Positions 20,540 to 33,657 of a stretch of 64,000 nucleotides of DNA are shown piece after piece. The notes under the pieces are model-generated. The model had not been told where the DNA came from. It saw only the letters and a list, made by a program, of their open reading frames with translations, and did no database searches. The stretch covers positions 310,001-374,000 of the forward strand of contig CALYLW010000132.1 in assembly GCA_944989445.1 (NCBI GenBank), given 5' to 3'. The translations under genes were made by a program, and so were the position numbers. Source of the DNA: Ampullaceana balthica (lineage: Eukaryota; Mollusca; Gastropoda; Lymnaeidae). The first letter of the stretch is position 1. Each line of letters begins with the position of its first letter.

Positions 20540-21190
20540 CAGTGGCGTTGCGAGAGGGGGACAAAGGGAAAATGCCCTGGACGGCACTTTGTTAGGGGTC
20601 GCACATTTCTCGTCGTTAATTAGATTCAAAGAATTTTTTAAAAAGAAATTTGAGCGTTTTATTGAAATAAAATAAAATAAAAACCAAAAAATGAACTGAT
20701 AAAGAAATGAAGGAACTACCCCTAAATATGTAAACGTTTTAACTGTTAAAACTTAAAACTCCAAATTGGATATTCATTTTTCTATTAAGATATGCTACTG
20801 AACTGAAGAACCAAGAGGCTTTTAAGTAGTATGAGGTCGTTACACTTCTATGCTAGTAATTCTATTGATATTTGACAAACGTTACTGTTGTAGAAACAAA
20901 AATTACTTTACCTTATCAATTTAAACATGAGCCTTAATCGAATGCTCCTGTTGGAACTGTGTTTATGGTGGCTAATTTCTTTTTGTTAATTAGCTTCTGA
21001 AAATGAAAAGTCTTAGTGTTAAAATAGTGTTTAATAAAACAATAGAAAAGTCAAGGTAGAACTTAATAAAAGAAATGAAGGAACTATATTAAATATGTGA
21101 ACGCTTCTAATGACAAAACTTCAAACTCAATTATACTAATGCTAATGAACTGACAAACAAAGGGGTTGAAGTAGTATGAGACTATGTCAC
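20540..21190 (+). repeat. hAT-like MITE end and a ~360-bp internal duplication, copy 1
   Basis: CAGTGGCGTTGCGAGAGGGGG at 20540 is a typical hAT terminus, and no matching right end is seen. From about 20600 the sequence is repeated at an offset of 345-367 bp: AAAGAAATGAAGGAACTA at 20701 and 21068, AAGTAGTATGAG at 20824 and 21169. The frame 20433-20675 runs through this and is not supported. Confidence 0.5.
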
Positions 21191-21940
21191 TGATGTGTCG
21201 GTACCTGTAGTTAATTCAAGTTTGTCAGCCTTCATCTTTTAAAAGTGAAAATTGCTCTATCCGTAAAATTCCAAAAACAACCAATAACATTTCAAAGACG
21301 AACATTGACTCACGTACCGATAAAAATTTGCGATCACTATAAGTGCAGCGAGATTGAGTGTCCATTAAATTAACAGTAAATAACTATCCCAAGATAGACA
21401 CGGATCTTACACCAAAACCATTTTTTATAAACTTGAACGATGTTACGCATTCTTTGCTATGTCCACACACCATTTGGAAATGATATAATTGCTGTTAATT
21501 ATTAAATACTTAAAGTATTCTTTGACTTTTGCTAACATTTTATATGGAGACTTGATCCTTTTTAATTGAATCTTTCAGTCTAACTACGGGAGAGGGAATT
21601 TTAGGCGATCAATGTCAATATGTAGTCATGTTATGCTAAAAAACGGTTAATGGAAAAGTTGTATTCTCAATAAGATGAGGTTACTGTAGAAATCCGTGTG
21701 AGATTTTGGCAGATACAAATCTCGGAAAACAGACATGATTTTTGAACACCAGCTAATCTACTAGACTTTGAAATGTTGCCTTTAAATAGGAGAATTAGAA
21801 AATTAAAATATCTTAGATTACATTGTCGAACTTGGAGTTTTTTACCTCACAGCTAAATAGCGAATAGCTGAATTCAAGGTCATTTGCTTTATCCCCGTTT
21901 ATTAAGATATTTAGGCTCGATTTACCCAGCATTATATAAT
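21191..21940 (+). other. Unit backbone to insert A
   Basis: No gene seen. The part from about 21690 onward is the stretch that reappears in diverged form beyond the array at 41953-42200. Confidence 0.6.
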
Positions 21941-22700
21941 ACTAGATACGACCCGCGACCTAGCATACGCCGCAGACTAACTCATAGATAATGCAAATAA
22001 AAATGGAGGGGGAGAACGGACACAAACAGTACCACGAACAAATGGGAACATAACGAGTGAGCGTATGGGGACCGCGAAGTATTTTTGTGAAGTATTTCGG
22101 ACATTGCAACAATTTCTGCCTTGACTCCATATACTCCTGAAGTATTCATGTATTGAGCCTATTGTTGAAAGTATATTATGACTTCGTTTCCGTCACTTAG
22201 AACAACAGAGAACTCGTGGTCGAAGTTACGTTTAGAAACAAAATTTACAGCCATGTTGCAAATTTGGAGATCAACAACTTCGTCTATGATCTTTTCCCAG
22301 AAATATGCGAACTATAGAAACAGTTACCTGATGAAACAATTGGTATAACATTGAAGGAAGCTTTTATTCCCTGCAATACATGCGAGGCGGTGTTTATGTT
22401 CGCTAAGAAAGGGGGAAAATAACGGGCATAAACAAAAACATTTAGAAAAAATTTATTTAAAAAATACTTCCGCTGGGGCTTGAACCTAATACCTTCCGCG
22501 TGTCAGGCTGATGTAATAACCAATACACTACGAAATACATGTACTCTGTGAATGAACAACGAAAGTGATTAAAAAGCATTGCTTGTCTCAAGACATGCCC
22601 CACCCCTCCACTACCTTCGCTTGCCAACGGTTAACTGTGATTAGTTGACCCCAGCAAGGGTCATTCGTCATGCTTACTTGCACATAATCGTAATTGCGAA
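21941..22700 (+). repeat. Insert A, spanning the copy 1/copy 2 boundary
   Basis: Full ~0.76-kb insert. The right outer paralogue joins TTTACCCAGCTATATATAAT directly to ATATTGATAAGGAATG at 42186-42220, with no insert, which sets the approximate edges. The 5' end resembles the minus-strand repeat end at 7205. It carries the tRNA-like sequence. Confidence 0.7.
22465..22537 (-). tRNA. tRNA-Val-like sequence, degenerate (copy 2)
   Basis: Identical to 12338-12410: anticodon loop CTGACAC, B box GGTTCAAGCCC, weak acceptor and T stems. Probably a pseudogene or SINE head. Confidence 0.5.
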
Positions 22701-22910
22701 ATATATATAGAGATATTGACAATGAATGTTCCTTACAACTATCAAAATAATGCTATTTGCGAGGGTAGCTTCTCTTAAATAAATTTAATTAAAACATTAA
22801 CTACAATCGACAATAATATTTTGGCTATTGAGCTCTGACATGATTAACAATATAGATATATTTATGATTATTCCAAGATCAAAAACAGAAAACTTCACTT
22901 ATATAATATA

Positions 22911-23454
22911 ATAGAGATATAAAACTAAAATGCTACCTCACTGTCGTGCGGCCTATACTAGAATATGCATCTTCTGTATGGGACCCATCCACCAAAGAAA
23001 ACATTGATAAACCAGAACAAATTCAAAAAAGAGCTGCCAGATTCATTACTGGAGAATATTCAAAACTGACAAGAATAACACCATTAGTTAAATCATTAAA
23101 CCTTGAAACACTAGAGGATAGAAGAACCAAAAGCAAAGTAGTAATCGTACATAAAGCAATTCATTCTAATTTAGAAATACAACACAAAGATAACTTAATA
23201 CAACCCTCAGATAGACATAAGGATAAAAACACCTTTCTTATTCCGTATGCAAGAACAAACACATACAAGTTTTCCTTCTTCCCGTCCGGAATTCGGGGCG
23301 TGGAATGGGTTGCCTGAAGAATCCAGGAAAACCAACACTTTATCAACCTTTAAATCTCAAATAAAAATGCAGGACTAAACACAAACTATAGATAACCGTA
23401 GGACGCAATAATCTTCTGTATAGAAGGAGCGTCTGTAAACAGATAAGATAAGAT
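22911..23454 (+). mobile_element. 5'-truncated LINE 3' end, copy 2
   Basis: Same insertion as at 12784-13327, with the same RT C-terminal frame (22946-23317), the same frameshifting extra G and the same GATAA tail. Sharing of both the site and the defect shows that it was duplicated with the unit rather than inserted again. Confidence 0.85.
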
Positions 23455-23526
23455 CAAGTAAGGAAAGCTTTTCTATTTATTTTTAGCTTAAAAAATACAT
23501 AGTGTCTATATTAATTTCTAATAAAA

Positions 23527-25327
23527 ACTAGTGTATTACCCGTCAAAAATAGCGGAAGTTTTCAAAATGGAAATATTTCAGTTTTTGAAATTGTCCCTTT
23601 TGCCTGAAAGCCGCATAGTAAATAATCAGAAAATGTAGAGACCAATACAGAAAAATTCAATCTCTTTTTTATATTGAACATTTTTATGCGGACGTTTAAT
23701 AATAGTGTGTGTGTTTTGGGTGTTTTTTTGTTGGTTTTTTTGTAAGTATTTTCTTTCAAGGCTTTTTTTTTGCGGTTCGCTTTCTAAAATCTAGCGTTAC
23801 GAACGGACATAGAAAAGTATATATTTTTATAATATATACGAATATATGAGTTATGAGAAAACCTCCAGGCTTGGGCTTCGCGTTTTATTAGTTTGCATGA
23901 ATAATAATGATATAATCATGATAATAGTAAACGCATAGTGAATTACACACATCATAAAGTGATACTGCAGCAAATAAGTTTGAAGTTCGAAGTATTAAAA
24001 AATATTGCTCAGGAGTCAGCCGGACGTTAACGTGCGGCATTAAATAGTGCGCACCAATTATGAGTGCACCAATAATACCGCACAGCGCGTTAAAAATAAA
24101 TTAAGTGACTATAATGTGATCCACATCAAACACATCTATGATTTAAAGCCGTTTAAGCTTCATTGATGAATATGACTTGTCAGTTTACTCGACCATTTTT
24201 TCATATTATTATTACCACAACATTACCAAATCATGTAAAAAAATAAAATGTAATTGTGACACATGTTAATAACAAATAACTATTTATTCTCATGAAACCT
24301 TTAAAGTAAAGTTTATCACTGGATAAAAGAAAACATTAAAGTATCAACAGTTAATCGTAAATGCAATTTAATATACACTTTTTTTAGGAATTCAAATAAA
24401 CGTTTTCATTATGGTCAAGTCTGGAAGTCCCTTTCAGTTCTATATTAAAAGCAAAGATTTGTTATTTAACATTAGTCTAAGACGCATTAAAATATTACAT
24501 GTAAATAACAATCAAACAAAAATTATTGTGGGGAGGAGTCCGATTATTAAATATGTTATTATTTTGAACATACAAATATGCAATCTCAAAGTGAATAAAA
24601 GTAAAACAAACGCTAAACTGAAGCATAAGTTTACAAATTTCATTTACAGTAATAAATAATGGCTTTATAGTTCAAAACGCATCGAAAGTTGACAAAAAAA
24701 CGACAACCAATTGTAAATTTCATAAACAGAAAAACGAATGTTAAAATTTGATATAGAAAATTAAATTTATAATTACATACATAATATTGACATGGACATA
24801 TACACAAAAACGGTCATGAATAATACAAAAAAGAAAAATAACATTGATCACATCAAATAAAACAAGGCTCTTTTTACTTCATTCCCTTCACACATTAATA
24901 AAAGCTCAAATAATGACGTCACGACACAATATTTTATTGCGAGAAACACCTTATGTTAATCTGGAACGCGACATTTTTACATTTTTTTAATCGGGAGTTA
25001 CCTCGCATAGCGTCACGAAGAGGACAGACGGGGCGTGAAACACATACATCGCAAATTATGTATATTGGCTAGTGTATCACCCGTCAAAAATGACGGAAGT
25101 TTTCAAAATAAATACACATCAAAATAACAAATTAAGATAATACAGAACTTTAATTTATTTTATTTATTTTTATTTTTATTCATTTATTTTCCTATTGAAC
25201 AATTTTAGGCGGAAAGTTCGAAAAGAGTTATTTTTGGTGCAGTAATGTTGTGCGCTGCTTTCTAAAATTAGCAGCGTCACAGATAGGACGGGGCGGACGT
25301 GACACACATTTCAAATTATGTATGTTG
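23527..25327 (+). mobile_element. Insert B, copy 2
   Basis: Equivalent of 13400-15200, with one base change (G at 24866) relative to copy 1. Confidence 0.6.
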
Positions 25328-28246
25328 ATTGTTATAGCATCAACTCCTTTTTTTTGGGGGGGGGGCAAACCTAGGTTATGCTCCGTGTGGCACAAACCCA
25401 CGCTACGACGCTTTTTACATTGAATGCAATAATAATTATATTGTTTTAATATATTTATTTAAACTTGTGTGAGTCCAGATACGTACTGAGGAACAGCTCT
25501 TTATAAATTATAAAATTATTTTGATTATAAAATTGTTACTGCATTTATTTTAAAACATTCATATCCTTAATACAACATTTAACGAAATTACAGTGTAGAT
25601 AAGCTACTTTTATCATTTAAAGATACGTTTGATTGTTGATTAATAAATTTTGGAAATAAAGTTTGAAGAGATGTGTTTAGTACAGTCCCCAAGGTTTTAG
25701 TTCTTAGAATACTGTGGATTTCTAATGGTAGAGAATTACGTTGCTTTGTGGAACAATAAAAAAACCGTAAAAAACAAAGTTTTATTAACTATAAATCCTT
25801 TATATATGAGACATAACTAAAAGTATGATCAATGTTATATGCTCCGCGTGACAGACTAGCATAAAAATTTACGATCGGGAAAATATTATAAAAGCATGTT
25901 CAATATAATACACATCGCGCGATAGGATAGCTTAAATATGTATATGTTTCTTAGAGATACATAGAGATAATCTAAAAATTCAATAATTTAAATACTGTAA
26001 TTTCGAACGATGTGAAAGTGTGACAGGTCGTGTTTGTTGTCGCCACGAGTCTGCCTGCAAAATTTCTGCTCGATAGGATACCGGGAAGTGGGTTAAAGAT
26101 CGATCCAAAGTTTTTGCAACAGGCAGACGCTACGATTTAATATAAAGGATTCAATTAATAGAGGTAAAAAAAAGTATTTTTAAAAACCACTTATTATAAG
26201 TGGACTAAAAAGAAGAAAATAATTTAAAACTTATAAGTACAAGTACTTTTATTTAATATGACTCAAAACTTGGGGCGGGTGTTTGGTATAGAAATTAAAG
26301 ATTTATAATTTAGTCAACTTATAACAACCTGGCTTTTTAAAATATTTTTTTACCTCCGTTTTTTTACCTAACATCTGACAAGCGCCCGCCCAACGTTTTA
26401 AAAACATTGTGATGTGGTCAAGGGGGGAACTCACGGATTTCAACAAAAGCAGACGATACAGATTCTTATATACAGATTATAGATAAACTAAAAAGCTCAA
26501 TAATTTAATAACGGTATATTCGATTGATCTGAAATTTAGATACAATGCATTGTCATCCAAGATCTATCTGTGGTAAAAATTTCAGATCTCCAGGACTATC
26601 CGAAATGGTTCAATTCAACGTTGGCAGATTTGAGAAAATCTTGGACAAACCAACAAACCAACCAACAAACAGGAACGAAAGCGAGTTAATAAAAAGGTGG
26701 TAATAAAACAAACCCGTAAAAACAAAGTTTTTGACTATAAATCCCTTATATATGAGACATAACTAAAAGTATTTACAAATATGTACAGACTGAATCTGTC
26801 GTAACTCAACTTTGCTTCCTAACCCTTGGGGGGGGGGAGGGTGTGGTAGAGGGGGAAAAGTCTGGTCACCGATTCGCTTGACCGAGCTCAGCATGACACG
26901 TGAAATGTAAACAAAAGCACGCGGGTACGTCGATGGGTCGCCTCAAAGCGTCAACTCAAACTTTCACGTGGGAAAAAAACAAGAACAAACCGTGAAATTT
27001 TGCAACGATGCATTGTCAGGTTAGACGGGTCCGTGTGCCAAATTTCAGCTCGATCAGATCACGGGAAGTGGGTTATTTTTCACTTTTGTTTTTCCGCCCG
27101 CCCGCCCATGAGATGACGACAGAGATGACCGGCCGCGAAGTTATTATAAGGGATTTAAAAAACAAACCCGTAAAAACAAAGTTTTTGACTATAAAACCCT
27201 TATATATGAGACAGAATTAAAAGTATTGATTATGTTCCAAATCTACTAAAATTTACAGACGGACACAGAGTGATGTCCCTTGTCTTTAATAACGGGGGGT
27301 GGGACGTGAGGGGGTGTCGGCACGACGGTCGGCGTCAACTCAAAATCTCACGTGGAAGTGGAAGAAAAAAACAATAACAAACCGTGAATTTGAATAACAT
27401 ACGTTATATAAAGAAAAAACTAAAAATGCGTTTATTTGATTACGGTACGATCGATCGATCTAAAATGTTGATACTATGCATTGTTAGGTGAGACGGGTCC
27501 GTGTGCCAAATTTCAGCTCGATCGGATCACTGGAAGTGGGTCATTTTCGACTTTTGTTTTACCGCCCGCCCATGAGATGATGAGATGACGAGACGGCCGC
27601 GAAGTTAATATAAGGGATTTAAAAAGGCGACCTTCTGATTTAAAAAAACAATATTTGTTTTTAACAACTTAAAATTAAATAAACATTTATTCATGCTATT
27701 AATATGTTAAAAGAATTTTCAATACCTTAATTTTCTTTAAAAGTTTGTTTTTTCGAATGTAGGCTTTGATGTTTCGTCAAATATCTTTAGAAAAAGGTAT
27801 AGTTACGCCTTTCCATGCACATCGAAGCCCCGCCTTTAGATCTCTAAAGTCTAAATTGGGACACCACACTAAGCCAGCTGCCAGATGTCTTTTCTCGTAA
27901 ATCTGATATATTTTACTAGCTTTTAACTATCTGATCACTTCAATACAGACACATCATAGTTAGCTTTCAGAACTTCTAAGTCCTATAACCATCCACATAC
28001 TTGTAAAGTTTTACTTCATTGACTGTTTAACTTAATTTCAATAAATTTTATAAATATGCAACCCATTAAACCCCTAACTAATACTATTATAACTTCTTAC
28101 CTGACATTGCAGAGACATATTTCCATTATGGTACCTGTTAATATCTTCCTTAATATGCACTTACAAAAGACTAACAACAAAAGTTATATTTTATTAATCT
28201 TTTTTTAAAAATGAAATGAAACAAACTATATCATTTGAAATAGCGC
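25328..28246 (+). repeat. T/G run, TIR-repeat series and backbone, copy 2
   Basis: Equivalent of 15201-18115. The T/G run at about 25345-25365 is longer than in copy 1 and accounts for the 4-bp difference in period. TIR repeats occupy about 25756-27631. No gene. Confidence 0.65.
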
Positions 28247-28531
28247 CTATGGCGGATTAAGTGTCTTTTGTCTTTTTTTTTAAAATTGTCTTTTTACACT
28301 CAATTTTAGGATACCGGCAAACAGTTATTTCTTCGTGTTTGGTTTTTTCATGAATAATCTTTTTGGCTGGTACAAAGTATGAGAAAGGAACCAATGGACT
28401 ACTTAGTTATTAGTTATTAGTTACAGTCTTATATTAGCTGCTAGCTAATTTTATATTAAAGGGATGCTGACTGTATAGGGCCCCAGTTTGAATTGCAGTC
28501 AGGGACCCCGTGCAGTCTGAATCCGCCTCTG
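28247..28531. mobile_element. hAT-type MITE, copy 2
   Basis: Equivalent of 18116-18400, with the same AATAGCGC/AATAACGC flanks. Confidence 0.85.
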
Positions 28532-28894
28532 AATAACGCTCAAGACATTAATTAACATTCAGATGTTCTAAAATTAAATCCTTACAGTGAACCCTAAGCT
28601 TATTATTAACAAGAATTTAACACCACATACAGAGATCAAGTCGATTATTAAACAAAACGAATGCTAGAGCCTACCAAATTAATCTTAGTGAAATCCCCAG
28701 ATTAGCAACAGATGTATCACAGTTATAGATGTTTGGCTTCATAACCAAAGATTTATTTGATGCCGACACGTTAGTGTGAGACTGCATCGATTTTGGAGCA
28801 ATATTTCAATAATGACCAAAAAAGCAATCTCTATTCGCTAAGACTGAGACAAGCTAATGTAATCCTAGGATGGTTATTAGTGACACTTGCACAG

Positions 28895-28901
28895 TATAAA
28901 T
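28895..28901 (+). promoter_or_regulatory. TATA box of the secreted protein gene, copy 2
   Basis: TATAAAT, 85 bp before the ATG, in the same context as in copy 1. Confidence 0.7.
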
Positions 28902-28979
28902 ACCGGCGTATTCAGTCTATAGTCACAACTCCACTGACGTCTTACATTCTACTCTACAGCAAACGAAAACATCCAGAGA

Positions 28980-29387
28980 ATGCGATCTTTCTACATGATC
29001 CTGCTTGTCGCAATCACCACCATTGTCGCTACAGACGCGACATCTATCTTGGGTGACCCCTTAAACACCGTGACTGGCCTTGTTGGTAACACAGTTTACA
29101 ATTTGAAGGCATTGCTAGCTAAAATTCTAGATGTGGTCGACAATTGTATTCTATCTCCTACTGCCATCATGAAAGACATATTGGCCAAGTTAAGCATTTG
29201 TGGAATAACTCATGAAAAATTTGCTAACTTGGTTAAATCTCTTCTTTGCACAGTCAACGATTTGATTGGAAATGTGTGTGGTAACGTCAGTAACCTCATC
29301 TTAACCGTCGATGACTACACAACTAACTTTGTAACGTCTGTAGGCCAAGCGTTAATTAAAACATGCAGCCACATATCTTCTTCTTAA
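28980..29387 (+). CDS. Small secreted leucine-rich protein with five cysteines, array copy 2
   Basis: The coding sequence appears identical to copy 1: a 135-residue precursor, signal peptide to about residue 20, five cysteines, one NVS glycosylation site. The promoter and AATAAA are kept, so this copy should be expressible on the same terms. Complete identity over gene and flanks implies very recent duplication, gene conversion, or an assembly duplication. Function unknown. Confidence 0.83.
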   Translation: MRSFYMILLVAITTIVATDATSILGDPLNTVTGLVGNTVYNLKALLAKILDVVDNCILSPTAIMKDILAKLSICGITHEKFANLVKSLLCTVNDLIGNVCGNVSNLILTVDDYTTNFVTSVGQALIKTCSHISSS

Positions 29388-29533
29388 AGAGAGACAGTAC
29401 ACAGATGCCACTGCTGAAGTTTGGCGATACACATTCGATGACAAATTGGTCGAGGATGCGATGCAAGTAAGAACTGCGATGTGTTTATGCATGAAATCAA
29501 GGCAGACTGAGACATACATTGTGTTACTAAATG

Positions 29534-29539
29534 AATAAA
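29534..29539 (+). terminator. Polyadenylation signal, copy 2
   Basis: AATAAA 147 bp after the stop codon. Confidence 0.65.
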
Positions 29540-29561
29540 ATTGAATATCATTGCAGCTCAA

Positions 29562-32071
29562 AAGTGTTCAGTTGTTGTTTTTTTCTTATATCCACGCACA
29601 AATTTGTAATTTTCTTGTTTCTATTTTTAAATGTTTTAAATTTTATAAACTGTGTTATTTGATAGAAATGAGTACAGTATTGTAGCACAATTTACATTGT
29701 TTATTGGTTCATAACAACGTGCTCGCAATGTGCTTACAAACACATGTTTGTTTCCGTTTCATTAAATTTTTTAAGTTTTGTTGTCAAATAAGTAAGATAC
29801 TTAGCTACAAATAAACTTTTATTCACACTATTTTTTTCATAAAGAAGTAATAATAATACATTTAGACGCTCATTTATATATTTTTTTATTATTTAACTTT
29901 ATTTTAGTTTCTACTTTCTTGCATTTTACTAGGTAAATGTATAATATAAAACAGGGTATTTGTAGGCCTGACAGGACGTAACAGAAAAGCGAACGTTTCG
30001 GCAAAGAAACCTATTTAAAAGCCTGATTGCAGTCTCGCCCCCATAACTTTACTGCATTTTACTAGACAGTTCACAAAAGAATATCATACATTCTAGAGAA
30101 TGAACACATGTATTTTTTTTTAAATAAACGCAGACCTACCACTTAAGTAGTAAATTTGAAATACGTTACGTTAAATGGAGAATTATTCAGGTCACTATAT
30201 GTATTTTAACTCTACTAACTACCAAATAAAACTACACCAATCTACAATTTACTATCAGGTCTTTTAAAAAACGTAAACTAGAAACCAAGAAAAAAAGGGG
30301 CAAATGACTTAAATCTGTAAACTGTTGTAACCACATTTTGTCATTTGGTTTAAGTATTTTTGACTCACTTTGGTTGCAACGGTTCATTAAGTAAATTTCT
30401 ATAGAATTGTCTTGCCACAGAAAGAGAAAGATAACTATTCGTAGCAGTAGAGCTAAAAGAAGTATGTAAATCTTATGACATAATCTAATAGTACTGTAAT
30501 ATTTTATGGCATTAGAAAAGAGAAATACAATCGATTAGTTGATTATAATAATATAAATAATAAATGATAATAATTTTAGAATTTATATTGCTTTGTACCA
30601 AAGTAAGCATCTGGACCGTCAGCGCTCAACATCAAAATAGTAACGAACTTATTTACACACGTTTTACATTCAGTGGCGTTGCGAGAGGGGGACAAAGGGA
30701 AAATGCCCTGGACGGCACTTTGTTAGGGGTCGCACATTTCTCGTCGTTAATTAGATTCAAAGAATTTTTTAAAAAGAAATTTGAGCGTTTTATTGAAATA
30801 AAATAAAATAAAAACCAAAAAATGAACTGATAAAGAAATGAAGGAACTACCCCTAAATATGTAAACGTTTTAACTGTTAAAACTTAAAACTCCAAATTGG
30901 ATATTCATTTTTCTATTAAGATATGCTACTGAACTGAAGAACCAAGAGGCTTTTAAGTAGTATGAGGTCGTTACACTTCTATGCTAGTAATTCTATTGAT
31001 ATTTGACAAACGTTACTGTTGTAGAAACAAAAATTACTTTACCTTATCAATTTAAACATGAGCCTTAATCGAATGCTCCTGTTGGAACTGTGTTTATGGT
31101 GGCTAATTTCTTTTTGTTAATTAGCTTCTGAAAATGAAAAGTCTTAGTGTTAAAATAGTGTTTAATAAAACAATAGAAAAGTCAAGGTAGAACTTAATAA
31201 AAGAAATGAAGGAACTATATTAAATATGTGAACGCTTCTAATGACAAAACTTCAAACTCAATTATACTAATGCTAATGAACTGACAAACAAAGGGGTTGA
31301 AGTAGTATGAGACTATGTCACTGATGTGTCGGTACCTGTAGTTAATTCAAGTTTGTCAGCCTTCATCTTTTAAAAGTGAAAATTGCTCTATCCGTAAAAT
31401 TCCAAAAACAACCAATAACATTTCAAAGACGAACATTGACTCACGTACCGATAAAAATTTGCGATCACTATAAGTGCAGCGAGATTGAGTGTCCATTAAA
31501 TTAACAGTAAATAACTATCCCAAGATAGACACGGATCTTACACCAAAACCATTTTTTATAAACTTGAACGATGTTACGCATTCTTTGCTATGTCCACACA
31601 CCATTTGGAAATGATATAATTGCTGTTAATTATTAAATACTTAAAGTATTCTTTGACTTTTGCTAACATTTTATATGGAGACTTGATCCTTTTTAATTGA
31701 ATCTTTCAGTCTAACTACGGGAGAGGGAATTTTAGGCGATCAATGTCAATATGTAGTCATGTTATGCTAAAAAACGGTTAATGGAAAAGTTGTATTCTCA
31801 ATAAGATGAGGTTACTGTAGAAATCCGTGTGAGATTTTGGCAGATACAAATCTCGGAAAACAGACATGATTTTTGAACACCAGCTAATCTACTAGACTTT
31901 GAAATGTTGCCTTTAAATAGGAGAATTAGAAAATTAAAATATCTTAGATTACATTGTCGAACTTGGAGTTTTTTACCTCACAGCTAAATAGCGAATAGCT
32001 GAATTCAAGGTCATTTGCTTTATCCCCGTTTATTAAGATATTTAGGCTCGATTTACCCAGCATTATATAAT
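29562..32071 (+). other. Downstream spacer, copy 2
   Basis: Equivalent of 19431-21940: AT-rich, with the hAT-like end at about 30671 and the ~360-bp internal duplication (about 30731-31321). No gene. Confidence 0.6.
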
Positions 32072-32831
32072 ACTAGATACGACCCGCGACCTAGCATACG
32101 CCGCAGACTAACTCATAGATAATGCAAATAAAAATGGAGGGGGAGAACGGACACAAACAGTACCACGAACAAATGGGAACATAACGAGTGAGCGTATGGG
32201 GACCGCGAAGTATTTTTGTGAAGTATTTCGGACATTGCAACAATTTCTGCCTTGACTCCATATACTCCTGAAGTATTCATGTATTGAGCCTATTGTTGAA
32301 AGTATATTATGACTTCGTTTCCGTCACTTAGAACAACAGAGAACTCGTGGTCGAAGTTACGTTTAGAAACAAAATTTACAGCCATGTTGCAAATTTGGAG
32401 ATCAACAACTTCGTCTATGATCTTTTCCCAGAAATATGCGAACTATAGAAACAGTTACCTGATGAAACAATTGGTATAACATTGAAGGAAGCTTTTATTC
32501 CCTGCAATACATGCGAGGCGGTGTTTATGTTCGCTAAGAAAGGGGGAAAATAACGGGCATAAACAAAAACATTTAGAAAAAATTTATTTAAAAAATACTT
32601 CCGCTGGGGCTTGAACCTAATACCTTCCGCGTGTCAGGCTGATGTAATAACCAATACACTACGAAATACATGTACTCTGTGAATGAACAACGAAAGTGAT
32701 TAAAAAGCATTGCTTGTCTCAAGACATGCCCCACCCCTCCACTACCTTCGCTTGCCAACGGTTAACTGTGATTAGTTGACCCCAGCAAGGGTCATTCGTC
32801 ATGCTTACTTGCACATAATCGTAATTGCGAA
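32072..32831 (+). repeat. Insert A, spanning the copy 2/copy 3 boundary
   Basis: Equivalent of 21941-22700, including the tRNA-like sequence. Confidence 0.7.
32596..32668 (-). tRNA. tRNA-Val-like sequence, degenerate (copy 3)
   Basis: Identical to 12338-12410. Probably a tRNA pseudogene or SINE head. Confidence 0.5.
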
Positions 32832-33041
32832 ATATATATAGAGATATTGACAATGAATGTTCCTTACAACTATCAAAATAATGCTATTTGCGAGGGTAGC
32901 TTCTCTTAAATAAATTTAATTAAAACATTAACTACAATCGACAATAATATTTTGGCTATTGAGCTCTGACATGATTAACAATATAGATATATTTATGATT
33001 ATTCCAAGATCAAAAACAGAAAACTTCACTTATATAATATA

Positions 33042-33585
33042 ATAGAGATATAAAACTAAAATGCTACCTCACTGTCGTGCGGCCTATACTAGAATATGCA
33101 TCTTCTGTATGGGACCCATCCACCAAAGAAAACATTGATAAACCAGAACAAATTCAAAAAAGAGCTGCCAGATTCATTACTGGAGAATATTCAAAACTGA
33201 CAAGAATAACACCATTAGTTAAATCATTAAACCTTGAAACACTAGAGGATAGAAGAACCAAAAGCAAAGTAGTAATCGTACATAAAGCAATTCATTCTAA
33301 TTTAGAAATACAACACAAAGATAACTTAATACAACCCTCAGATAGACATAAGGATAAAAACACCTTTCTTATTCCGTATGCAAGAACAAACACATACAAG
33401 TTTTCCTTCTTCCCGTCCGGAATTCGGGGCGTGGAATGGGTTGCCTGAAGAATCCAGGAAAACCAACACTTTATCAACCTTTAAATCTCAAATAAAAATG
33501 CAGGACTAAACACAAACTATAGATAACCGTAGGACGCAATAATCTTCTGTATAGAAGGAGCGTCTGTAAACAGATAAGATAAGAT
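33042..33585 (+). mobile_element. 5'-truncated LINE 3' end, copy 3
   Basis: Same insertion and same frame defect as at 12784-13327; the RT C-terminal frame is 33077-33448. Confidence 0.85.
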
Positions 33586-33657
33586 CAAGTAAGGAAAGCT
33601 TTTCTATTTATTTTTAGCTTAAAAAATACATAGTGTCTATATTAATTTCTAATAAAA

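Noticed and set aside
20433..20675. 80-residue frame in the downstream spacer of each unit
   Set aside because: It crosses an hAT-like terminus and a duplicated non-coding block.
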